Part shown: positions 1 to 5,308 of the stretch, in pieces
How positions within the stretch are numbered: the stretch's first letter is position 1
How the letters are laid out: every line of letters begins with the position of its first letter
Source of the DNA: Tannerella sp.
GTDB taxonomy: Bacteria; Bacteroidota; Bacteroidia; Bacteroidales; Tannerellaceae
Direction of reading: 5' to 3'
Length of the DNA stretch: 5,868 nucleotides
Assembly (NCBI GenBank): GCA_031269635.1
Contig: JAISYY010000361.1
Span: forward strand, 1-5,868
The notes under the pieces: model-generated
The model's input: only the letters and a program-made list of their open reading frames with translations
The model's database searches: none
Told to the model about the DNA's origin: nothing
Made by a program: the position numbers and the translations under genes

Positions 1-1191
1 CTTAATAACGATAAGATCGTTACCGCCCGTATGCGGGCTACGTTAATAAAAGTACAGCAAATGGGAATCCGTATCGTCCTGGCTTCGGGACGCCCTACTC
101 ATGGCGTTCTTCCTCTGGCAAAAGAGCTTGAACTGGACAAAAATGACGGGTATATCCTTTCCTATAACGGCGGACAGATTATTAATGTGCAAACCGGGGA
201 ACTGTTGTTTGAAAAGCGTATAAACCCGGAAATGATTCCTTATCTGGAAAGGAAAACAAAGAAGGCCGGTTTTGATATTTTTACTTATCATAAAGATACC
301 ATTTATACCAGTAATGCTTCTAATGAGTATATTATTCAGGAAGCGGAACTGAATGCCATGCATATCCGGAAAGTTGAAGACTTGACGGAAGCGATAGATT
401 TTTCGCCATGTAAATGTATGATTGTCAGTGATGATGAAGATGCTTTGATGGAATTGGAGAAGCATTGGAAGAAAAGATTAGCCGGGGAACTGGATGTATT
501 TCGTTCGGAAAAATATTTTCTTGAAGTAGTTCCTCCTTTTATTGATAAGGCGAATACACTCAGCGTATTACTTGAAAATCTGGGACTTGAGTCTGAAAAT
601 ATTATTGCTGTGGGCGATGGCGTCTGTGACGTTACGATGATACAGTTAGCCGGTCTTGGAATCGCTATGGGGAATGCACAGGAGTCCGTCAAAGCGTGTG
701 CCGATTATGTGACGGTAACGAACGACGAAGACGGCGTCGCCGTTGCCATTGAAAAGATTATTATATCGGAGATTCATCCGGCAGAGATCCCTTTGGATAA
801 ACTGAACGAATCGGCCAAATATGCATTAATGGGAAACCTTGGCATCCAATATACGTATGCTTCGGAAGACCGGATTGAGGCGACTATGCCGGTTGACGAA
901 CGTACGCGCCAGCCTTTTGGCATTTTGCATGGCGGAGCTACCTTGGCGTTAGCGGAAACCGTAGCGGGTCTCGGGTCGTTGATATTATGTAAGCCGGATG
1001 AGATCATGGTTGGTATGCAGGTTAGCGGCAATCATTTGTCGTCGGCTCACGAAGGGGATACGGTTCGGGCGGTAGGAACCATACTGCACAGGGGACGTTC
1101 GTCACATGTATGGAATATCGACGTTTTTACTTCTACCGACAAACTGGTATCGTCCGTCCGTGTGGTAAACAGCATAATGAAAAAAAGGTAA
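1..1191 (+). CDS. HAD-IIB (Cof-type) phosphatase fused to a MenI-like hotdog thioesterase, 5' partial
   Basis: The reading frame is open from base 1, and residues before the first ATG (LNNDKIVTAR) fit the stretch that follows the DxDGTL nucleophile motif of Cof-type HAD hydrolases. The gene therefore begins upstream, and ATG 31 is probably internal. Numbering from that Met: HAD motif II ASGR is at 18-21, the motif III lysine at about 173 (FIDKANT), and motif IV at 195-200 reads GDGVCD, with Cys where GDGxND usually has Asn. From about residue 254 a hotdog domain follows: PFGILHGGATLALAET contains the HGG turn (His300) and the probable catalytic Glu309, and SGNHLSSAHEGD continues the fold. This half closely resembles DHNA-CoA thioesterase (MenI/YdiI) of menaquinone synthesis. 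Known for the families: sugar-phosphate or nucleotide phosphatase, and acyl-CoA hydrolase. Inferred: a cytosolic bifunctional enzyme, possibly supplying MenI activity. Substrates are unproven. It converges on the rplT operon. Confidence 0.9.
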   Translation, partial: LNNDKIVTARMRATLIKVQQMGIRIVLASGRPTHGVLPLAKELELDKNDGYILSYNGGQIINVQTGELLFEKRINPEMIPYLERKTKKAGFDIFTYHKDTIYTSNASNEYIIQEAELNAMHIRKVEDLTEAIDFSPCKCMIVSDDEDALMELEKHWKKRLAGELDVFRSEKYFLEVVPPFIDKANTLSVLLENLGLESENIIAVGDGVCDVTMIQLAGLGIAMGNAQESVKACADYVTVTNDEDGVAVAIEKIIISEIHPAEIPLDKLNESAKYALMGNLGIQYTYASEDRIEATMPVDERTRQPFGILHGGATLALAETVAGLGSLILCKPDEIMVGMQVSGNHLSSAHEGDTVRAVGTILHRGRSSHVWNIDVFTSTDKLVSSVRVVNSIMKKR

Positions 1192-1205
1192 TTCCGAATA
1201 TTCGC

Positions 1206-1249
1206 AAAAAAAACCTCCCCCCTTTCCCTCTACTGAAAGAGGGGGGAGG
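1206..1249 (-). terminator. Strong intrinsic terminator on the minus strand
   Basis: Bases 1214-1223 and 1240-1249 are perfect reverse complements (10 bp, mostly G:C). A further G:U and a U:A pair extend the stem to 12 bp, leaving a 12-nt loop. Read on the minus strand, the stem is followed at once by eight T residues (1213-1206), the textbook Rho-independent layout. There is no T tract on the plus side, so the signal serves minus-strand transcripts: rplT read-through and/or the short unit that may start near 1456. It lies 290 nt beyond the rplT stop codon. Confidence 0.8.
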
Positions 1250-1456
1250 GGAGGGGTATAAGAGCCGCACTGTAGATATGTGTAAACTCCGTATGACAGG
1301 ATTTGAGCGCCTTTACCGCCTTTGTAATCCGCTGTGCGCAAGGCATTTCCTAAAAGGAACTGCGGCCCGCCATTAGCGGCAAGAGCAAGTCTCGGAATTT
1401 TTTTAATAATCTGATGAGTTTTCCAATCGAACATGTGCGGCTTAACTCATTTTTTT
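1206..1456 (-). other. Candidate short minus-strand transcript (sRNA, small ORF or repeat remnant)
   Basis: This fills most of the 347-nt gap between the HAD-hotdog gene and rplT. A promoter-like site lies just before it and an intrinsic terminator ends it, which would give an RNA of about 250 nt. A minus-strand frame opens at ATG 1434 (MFDWKTHQII..., with LAANGGPQFLLGN and GGKGAQILSYGVYTYLQ further on), but it runs through the terminator hairpin and then antisense into the HAD-hotdog gene until 1102. Its last third is therefore unlikely to be a real protein. A five-codon frame (MKKMS) lies just upstream. The peptide text and the CCTCCCC-type hairpin resemble dispersed sequence found between genes in Bacteroidales, but this is an impression, not a checked match. 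Function is unknown. It may simply be the 3' UTR of the rplT operon. Confidence 0.3.
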
Positions 1457-1461
1457 CATCA

Positions 1462-1492
1462 CAAAAGTAATATGGAAAAACGGATAATGCAA
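1462..1492 (-). promoter_or_regulatory. Bacteroidetes-type promoter candidate reading into 1456-1206
   Basis: On the minus strand TACTTTTG (1469-1462) fits the -7 consensus TAnnTTTG of the Bacteroidetes primary sigma factor. A TTG (1492-1490) lies 20 nt upstream as a -33 element. Transcription would start near 1456, just before the small frames and the terminator at 1206-1249. The motif is short and the DNA A/T-rich, so a chance match is possible. Confidence 0.4.
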
Positions 1493-1538
1493 GAATTTTC
1501 GCTACAAAATTCGGTTTTTAACATTATCTGCCTGCCGT

Positions 1539-1886
1539 TTACTTTTTTGCTTTTGCAATGATAGCTTTAAACGCTTCCGGATTGTTCATCGCCAAATCGG
1601 CCAGAACTTTGCGGTTGATTTCAATACCGGCTTCTTTCAGGCCGCCCATCAGGCGTGAATAAGACAATCCTTCTATACGAGCGCCGGCATTTATTCGTTG
1701 TATCCACAACGCTCGGAAATTACGTTTTTTGTTACGACGGTCACGGAAAGCATAAGTTAACCCTTTTTCCCAGGTGTTTTTTGCTACTGTCCATACGTTT
1801 TTACGAGCGCCGAAATAGCCTCTCGTAAGTTTCAAAATCCGTTTTCTTTTTGCTCTTGAAGCAACATGATTTACTGATCTTGGCAT
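1539..1886 (-). CDS. rplT: 50S ribosomal protein L20
   Basis: The 115-residue basic protein (MPRSVNHVASRAKRKRIL...) is a full-length bL20; the family is usually 115-120 residues. The Lys/Arg-rich N-terminal tail (to about residue 60, including RDRRNKKRNFRALWIQRIN) threads into 23S rRNA in known ribosomes, and the globular C-terminal half (SYSRLMGGLKEAGIEINRKV) follows. L20 is needed for early 50S assembly. In E. coli and Bacillus it also represses its own operon by binding mRNA that mimics its 23S site. Here it is the last gene of thrS-infC-rpmI-rplT, 100 nt after rpmI. The ATG at 1886-1884 follows an A/T-rich stretch with no Shine-Dalgarno, normal for Bacteroidetes. There is no T-rich terminator directly after the stop codon; the nearest convincing one is at 1206-1249. 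Confidence 0.98.
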   Translation of the reverse strand: MPRSVNHVASRAKRKRILKLTRGYFGARKNVWTVAKNTWEKGLTYAFRDRRNKKRNFRALWIQRINAGARIEGLSYSRLMGGLKEAGIEINRKVLADLAMNNPEAFKAIIAKAKK

Positions 1887-1908
1887 AATTGTAATTTTTT
1901 TTTGAATG

Positions 1909-1983
1909 TTAGCGCCACCTTCTTAAGATGATCTTGGGTGCTAATCATTCGGTTAATAAAATGTAATAAACTCTTGTGCTAAT
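1909..1983 (-). promoter_or_regulatory. Candidate structured leader between rpmI and rplT
   Basis: The 100-nt rpmI-rplT gap is long for two ribosomal genes of one operon. On the minus strand ATTAGCAC occurs twice (1983-1976 and 1945-1938), each soon followed by AAGA. A downstream GCTAA (1913-1909) can pair with TTAGC of either copy. Pairing with the nearer copy gives a 5-bp stem extended by two G:C pairs after one mismatch. Two competing pairings could form a switch near the rplT start codon. L20 autoregulation through mRNA structure is known in other phyla, but binding here is only inferred. Confidence 0.3.
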
Positions 1984-1986
1984 GGA

Positions 1987-2184
1987 TTATTTCAGACAAA
2001 GCAACTTTTTGATGTTGTTTATATCCGCATTGGCAACTAACCCTGTATGAGTTAGATTTCTCTTCTGCTTTTTAGTCTTCTTTGTCAGAATATGACTTTT
2101 AAAAGCATGTTTTCTTTTGATTTTACCTGTTCCGGTAAGGGCGAACCTCTTTTTTGAACCGGAATTAGTTTTCAACTTTGGCAT
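1987..2184 (-). CDS. rpmI: 50S ribosomal protein L35
   Basis: The 65-residue, strongly basic protein (MPKLKTNSGSKKRFALTGTG...) is a full-length bL35. The family signature PK-K-T-S-KKRF is at the N-terminus, followed by KIKRKHAFKSHILTKKT and a C-terminal helix (ANADINNIKKLL). It is a structural 50S protein that contacts 23S rRNA. It sits between infC and rplT, the conserved gene order in most bacteria. The start at 2184-2182 is preceded by the A-rich AATTAAAGTT with no Shine-Dalgarno close by. Confidence 0.98.
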   Translation of the reverse strand: MPKLKTNSGSKKRFALTGTGKIKRKHAFKSHILTKKTKKQKRNLTHTGLVANADINNIKKLLCLK

Positions 2185-2254
2185 AACTTTAATTTTAAAT
2201 GTTAATTGTATATAGTTAATTATAAATTATCTCCTCTCGGAAATATTGTTTTTT
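2185..2254 (-). other. infC-rpmI intergenic stretch with a misplaced GAGGAG
   Basis: The 70-nt gap is A/T-rich apart from CCGAGAGGAGAT, whose GAGGAG (2236-2231) would pair with the anti-Shine-Dalgarno of 16S rRNA. It lies 46 nt before the rpmI ATG, with no ATG in between, so it cannot act as a normal ribosome binding site for rpmI. It could be chance, a standby site or part of an operator. In E. coli the L20 operator lies in the infC-rpmI region. I see no strong hairpin here. Confidence 0.2.
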
Positions 2255-2851
2255 TTATTTCGTTTTGCTGTCGGGAACATCCTGTTTCTCGTTTTTCACT
2301 AATAGCGGTTTTGTCGAGCCTCCACCTTTCTTTGAAGTGGGAGAAAGCATGATGATCATCCGCTTTCCTTCCAGCACAGGCATTTGTTCCACTTTCCCGT
2401 ATTCTTCCAGATCGTTTGCGAATCTGAGTAATAATACTTCTCCCTGTTCTTTAAACAGGATAGAGCGCCCTTTAAAAAACACATAAGCTTTCACTTTCGC
2501 ACCTTCTTCAAGGAACTCTTTTGCATGCCGCAACTTAAAATTGTAGTCATGATCATCCGTTTGCGGGCCAAATCTGATTTCTTTAACGACAATCTTTAAG
2601 GCTTTCGCCTTTTGTTCTTTCTGACGTTTTTTTTGTTGGTAAAGAAACTTTTGATAATCAATGATTTTGCACACAGGAGGGTTTGCATTTGGCGAGATTT
2701 CTACCAAATCACATCCCATATCTTCAGCCATTTGTAATGCTTTCGAAGTAAGATAAACCCCAATCGTCACATTGTCGCCGACGATGCGTACTTCGGGAAC
2801 GTTAATACGTTCGTTGATCCTGTATTGTTCTTTATTACGATCGATTCTCAT
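2255..2851 (-). CDS. infC: Translation initiation factor IF-3
   Basis: IF3 binds the 30S subunit, prevents early 50S joining and checks the start codon and initiator tRNA. The 198-residue protein contains the whole family: N-domain at about 9-78 (QYRINERINVPEVRIVGDN, then DLVEISPNANPPVCKIIDY), a Lys/Gln-rich linker (YQQKKRQKEQKAK) and the C-domain at about 85-172 (KEIRFGPQTDDHDYNFKL, VKAYVFFKGRS, PVLEGKRMI). A 25-residue Lys-rich tail follows, longer than in E. coli and, as I recall, typical of Bacteroidales. It begins 29 nt after the thrS stop, so it is co-transcribed with thrS. The ATG at 2851-2849 is the conventional start, but an AUA at 2863-2861 stands in the proper position behind a perfect Shine-Dalgarno and would add four residues. 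Confidence 0.98.
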   Translation of the reverse strand: MRIDRNKEQYRINERINVPEVRIVGDNVTIGVYLTSKALQMAEDMGCDLVEISPNANPPVCKIIDYQKFLYQQKKRQKEQKAKALKIVVKEIRFGPQTDDHDYNFKLRHAKEFLEEGAKVKAYVFFKGRSILFKEQGEVLLLRFANDLEEYGKVEQMPVLEGKRMIIMLSPTSKKGGGSTKPLLVKNEKQDVPDSKTK

Positions 2852-2860
2852 TAATAAATG

Positions 2861-2875
2861 TATATATTACCTCCT
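2861..2875 (-). promoter_or_regulatory. infC Shine-Dalgarno placed for an AUA start codon
   Basis: On the minus strand AGGAGGT (2875-2869) is a seven-base match to the anti-Shine-Dalgarno, unlike the other full-length genes here, which lack a close one. It is 18 nt from the infC ATG, which is too far, but only 6 nt from the in-frame AUA at 2863-2861. The frame closes with TAA at 2869-2867, so AUA is the only AUN-type start between that stop and the ATG. Non-canonical infC starts (AUU in E. coli) underlie IF3 autoregulation. The alignment is seen in the sequence; use of AUA is inferred. Confidence 0.5.
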
Positions 2876-2880
2876 GTTTT

Positions 2881-4842
2881 TTATATGTCTGTTGTTTCTT
2901 TTTTCCATTTATTTATCATTTCGTCAATTTCATCCAAAATTTGCGCCGCAAAGGTAGTAATTTTAATTGAACCTTTATCACCTTCGCCCTGTTTTCTTAC
3001 GGAAACTTCATTATTTTCCTGTTCCTTTTCTCCGACGATCAGCATGTAAGGTATGCGTTTAAGCTCATTATCACGTATTTTGCGGCCGACTTTTTCATTC
3101 CGGTCATCGACAATGACACTGATATCTTTTTCTTCGAGTTCGCGTGCTATTTTGTATGCGTAGTCATTGAATTTCTCGCCGATAGGTAAAATGACTACCT
3201 GATCCGGGGTCAGCCATAACGGAAATTTCCCGGCCGTATGTTCGATGAGTACCGCCACAAACCGTTCCATAGAGCCGAAAGGTGCACGGTGGATCATTAC
3301 CGGCCGGTGTTTGCGGTTATCTTCGCCCGTATATTCAAGTTCGAAGCGTTCGGGGAGGTTGTAGTCGACCTGAATTGTCCCCAGTTGCCACCGTCGTCCG
3401 ATGGCATCTTTGATCATAAAGTCGAGTTTTGGTCCGTAAAATGCGGCTTCGCCCAATTCGATTCTGGCGGGAAGTCCTTTTTCCTTGCAGGCTTCTATGA
3501 TAGCGCGTTCGGCCTTTTCCCAGTTTTCGTCGGAGCCGATGTATTTCTCTTTGTTATTGGGATCGCGGAGTGATATCTGCGCTTCGAACTTGTCAAAGTC
3601 AAGGGCTTTGAAAATGATGAAGATGATGTCCATTACTTTCAGGAACTCGTCCTTAATCTGTTCGGGACGGCAAAACAGGTGGGCGTCGTCCTGGGTGAAA
3701 CCGCGTACGCGCGTCAATCCGTGCAATTCGCCGCTCTGTTCGTAGCGATATACGGTTCCAAATTCGGCAAAACGAAGCGGAAGGTCTTTATAGGAACGGG
3801 GAAAACTTTTGAATATCTCGCAATGATGCGGGCAATTCATTGGTTTTAATAAAAATTCTTCGCCTTCTTGCGGCGTATGTATGGGCTGGAAAGAGTCTTT
3901 CCCGTATTTTTCATAGTGGCCTGACGTCACGTATAATTGCTTGCCGCCTATGTGAGGTGTTATAACCTGCTGATAGCCGTATTTCTTTTGTATGCGTTTG
4001 AGGAAATCTTCCAACTTGAGCCGCAACTGCGTGCCGCGTGGCAACCAGAGGGGAAGTCCGGCACCGACAGATTGCGAGAAGGTAAACAGTTCGAGTTCCC
4101 GCCCTATTTTCCGGTGGTCGCGCTTTTTCGCCTCTTCCATAAGGACGATATATTCGTCGAGCAGTTTTTTCTTGGGGAATGTGATGCCGTATATGCGGAC
4201 GAGCTGTTTGCGTTTGTCATCGCCGCGCCAGTAGGCGCCGGCAATGCTTGTTATCTTAATTGCTTTGATATACGAAGTGTCCGGCAAGTGCGGGCCGCGG
4301 CACAAGTCCGTAAAATTGCCTTGCGTATAGGTGGTGATATGTCCGTCTTCGAGTTCCCCGATGAGTTCCGTTTTGTACACTTCCCCGCGGTCTCCGAAAA
4401 GTTTCATGGCGTCGGGTTTTGCTATGTCCCGGCGTTTGATTTCTTCCTTTTTAGCGGCCAACTCGGTCATTTTGGCCTCTATTTTCGAGAAATCGGCGTC
4501 TGTCAGGGTGACGTCGCCCAGATCCACATCGTAGTAAAATCCGTTTTCGACAGCCGGCCCTATACCGAATTTCGTATCGGGATAAAGTTCCTGCAGGGCT
4601 TCGGCCATAAGGTGGGCGCTTGAATGCCAGAAAGCATGTTTGCCTTCCTCGTCATCCCATTTCAGCAACCGGACGGTCGCATCGCTGTTTATCGGACGTG
4701 TTAAGTCCCATATTTCTTCATTCACTTCGGCCGCCAGGACGTCTTGCGCCAGTCTCGGACTAATACTTTCCGCTATTTGCATAGCTGTTGTTCCTTCGGA
4801 AAATTCCCTTGACGAATTATCCGGAAATGTAATTTTTATCAT
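2881..4842 (-). CDS. thrS: Threonyl-tRNA synthetase, full length with editing domain
   Basis: This class II enzyme joins threonine to tRNA-Thr in the cytosol and clears mischarged Ser-tRNA-Thr. At 653 residues it has all four parts of the E. coli-type enzyme. A TGS domain is at about 1-61. The N2 editing domain carries HSSAH (73-77) with Cys181 and His185 in LCRGPHLP. The catalytic core has PMNCPHHCE (zinc ligand Cys337), motif 2 around RFAEFGTVYRYE (358-368), FTQDDAHLF (His388), MIHRAP (His518) and motif 3 GSMERFVAVLIEH. The anticodon-binding domain at about 545-640 includes DNELKRIPYMLIVGEKE. All three zinc ligands and the editing residues are present. It is the first gene of the operon; the ATG lies about 26 nt after the inferred transcription start, so there is no room for a T-box or an E. 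coli-style operator leader. Confidence 0.99.
   Translation of the reverse strand: MIKITFPDNSSREFSEGTTAMQIAESISPRLAQDVLAAEVNEEIWDLTRPINSDATVRLLKWDDEEGKHAFWHSSAHLMAEALQELYPDTKFGIGPAVENGFYYDVDLGDVTLTDADFSKIEAKMTELAAKKEEIKRRDIAKPDAMKLFGDRGEVYKTELIGELEDGHITTYTQGNFTDLCRGPHLPDTSYIKAIKITSIAGAYWRGDDKRKQLVRIYGITFPKKKLLDEYIVLMEEAKKRDHRKIGRELELFTFSQSVGAGLPLWLPRGTQLRLKLEDFLKRIQKKYGYQQVITPHIGGKQLYVTSGHYEKYGKDSFQPIHTPQEGEEFLLKPMNCPHHCEIFKSFPRSYKDLPLRFAEFGTVYRYEQSGELHGLTRVRGFTQDDAHLFCRPEQIKDEFLKVMDIIFIIFKALDFDKFEAQISLRDPNNKEKYIGSDENWEKAERAIIEACKEKGLPARIELGEAAFYGPKLDFMIKDAIGRRWQLGTIQVDYNLPERFELEYTGEDNRKHRPVMIHRAPFGSMERFVAVLIEHTAGKFPLWLTPDQVVILPIGEKFNDYAYKIARELEEKDISVIVDDRNEKVGRKIRDNELKRIPYMLIVGEKEQENNEVSVRKQGEGDKGSIKITTFAAQILDEIDEMINKWKKETTDI
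2949..2956 (-). promoter_or_regulatory. Possible internal promoter for infC inside the 3' end of thrS
   Basis: On the minus strand TACCTTTG (2956-2949), followed by C, matches the -7 consensus TAnnTTTG and is the same octamer as in the thrS promoter. It falls in codons Thr630-Phe631-Ala632 of thrS, about 98 nt before the infC ATG. No clear TTG block is seen 18-20 nt upstream, which lowers confidence. Internal infC promoters inside thrS are known in E. coli. Confidence 0.25.
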
Positions 4843-4874
4843 CGTTGTAATAAAATATTTCGTTGTTCGGAGTG

Positions 4875-4903
4875 CAAAGGTAATGAAAACCTTAAATTTA
4901 CAA
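4875..4903 (-). promoter_or_regulatory. Promoter of the thrS-infC-rpmI-rplT operon
   Basis: On the minus strand TACCTTTG (4882-4875), followed by C, is a perfect -7 element of the Bacteroidetes primary sigma factor (TAnnTTTG). CTTG (4904-4901) lies 18 nt upstream as a -33 element. The site is 32 nt before the thrS ATG, so the leader would be only about 25-30 nt. Position, strand and fit to the consensus agree. Confidence 0.65.
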
Positions 4904-4966
4904 GCATAAAGCCGGCAAAATATATTTTTTTTCGGGTGTTATTGATTAAAATTCAGAAAACGAATC

Positions 4967-5002
4967 TCCTTTAATTGCAAATAGATGCCTGCAATTAAAG
5001 GA
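4967..5002. repeat. Perfect 13-bp inverted repeat, possible terminator or binding site
   Basis: TCCTTTAATTGCA (4967-4979) is the exact reverse complement of TGCAATTAAAGGA (4990-5002), with a 10-nt spacer. As RNA it would form an A/U-rich hairpin. On the minus strand it is followed by GATTCGTTTTC, only weakly U-rich, and on the plus strand by TATTAACTTTTTAATG. It could be a weak terminator between the TPR gene and thrS, or a binding site for a dimeric regulator. The arms are too long and exact to dismiss as chance. Confidence 0.5.
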
Positions 5003-5202
5003 TATTAACTTTTTAATGCTGTGAATTTTTTTCTGTGATCAGCCGATTTGTTATTCCGCAGGATTTCCTGTTTTTCCCATGAAAAGAAAGATATATACCT
5101 GATTGGCATTATCACAAATAGATAGGATAGATAGGTCTTTTGCGAGATTTGAAATTTACGAATCGAAATGTTTTGTTTTTAAGTTTAATGTTTCCGTTCC
5201 TT

Positions 5203-5261
5203 TGTGAAAAGCGTCGCCGTTATTAATGGTGAGCTGTTTCATCTGTGAAAAGTGTTGCCGT
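5203..5261. repeat. Pair of 18-nt direct repeats
   Basis: TGTGAAAAGCGTCGCCGT (5203-5220) recurs as TGTGAAAAGTGTTGCCGT (5244-5261), with two mismatches (C to T) at a spacing of 41 nt, close to four helical turns. They lie downstream of the TPR gene, far from any promoter I can see. A regulator site pair or a decayed duplication are both possible. Confidence 0.4.
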
Positions 5262-5308
5262 CTTAAAAAATTGCATCAAAAACAGCTTCTTTCAATCAAT
5301 AAGCAAAC

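Larger units (their letters stand above)
4911..5308. other. Gene-free A/T-rich stretch upstream of thrS
   Basis: No coding frame with recognisable protein sequence, and no tRNA or rRNA, is visible here. The stretch separates the TPR gene's stop from the thrS promoter. It contains a 13-bp inverted repeat, two 18-nt direct repeats and a tandem pair of ATAGATAGG (5118-5126 and 5127-5135). No convincing T-tract terminator follows the TPR gene, although both neighbours read in the same direction. Confidence 0.6.

Noticed and set aside
1195..1204. CGAATATTCG palindrome after the HAD-hotdog stop
   Set aside because: It is a 10-nt palindrome with no loop and no T tract on the plus strand; it is too short to call a terminator or operator.
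1102..1208. End of the minus-strand frame from 1434 as part of a protein
   Set aside because: This part lies beyond the intrinsic terminator and mostly antisense to the conserved hotdog domain, so it would not be transcribed or conserved as protein.
1239..1256. G-quadruplex in the run of G tracts
   Set aside because: There are only three separate G runs (6, 4 and 4). The terminator hairpin explains the first and part of the second better.
1493..1512. GAATTTT / AAAATTC hairpin just after rplT as its terminator
   Set aside because: The 7-bp stem is almost all A:T and no U tract follows on the minus strand, so it is unlikely to terminate transcription.
3937..4623. A 228-codon open frame on the plus strand
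   Set aside because: It lies wholly antisense to thrS, whose protein is conserved throughout. The frame is open because of G/C-rich thrS codon use and its translation has no recognisable features.
4843..4874. T-box or long regulatory leader before thrS
   Set aside because: The promoter sits only 32 nt from the ATG, leaving no room for a structured leader.
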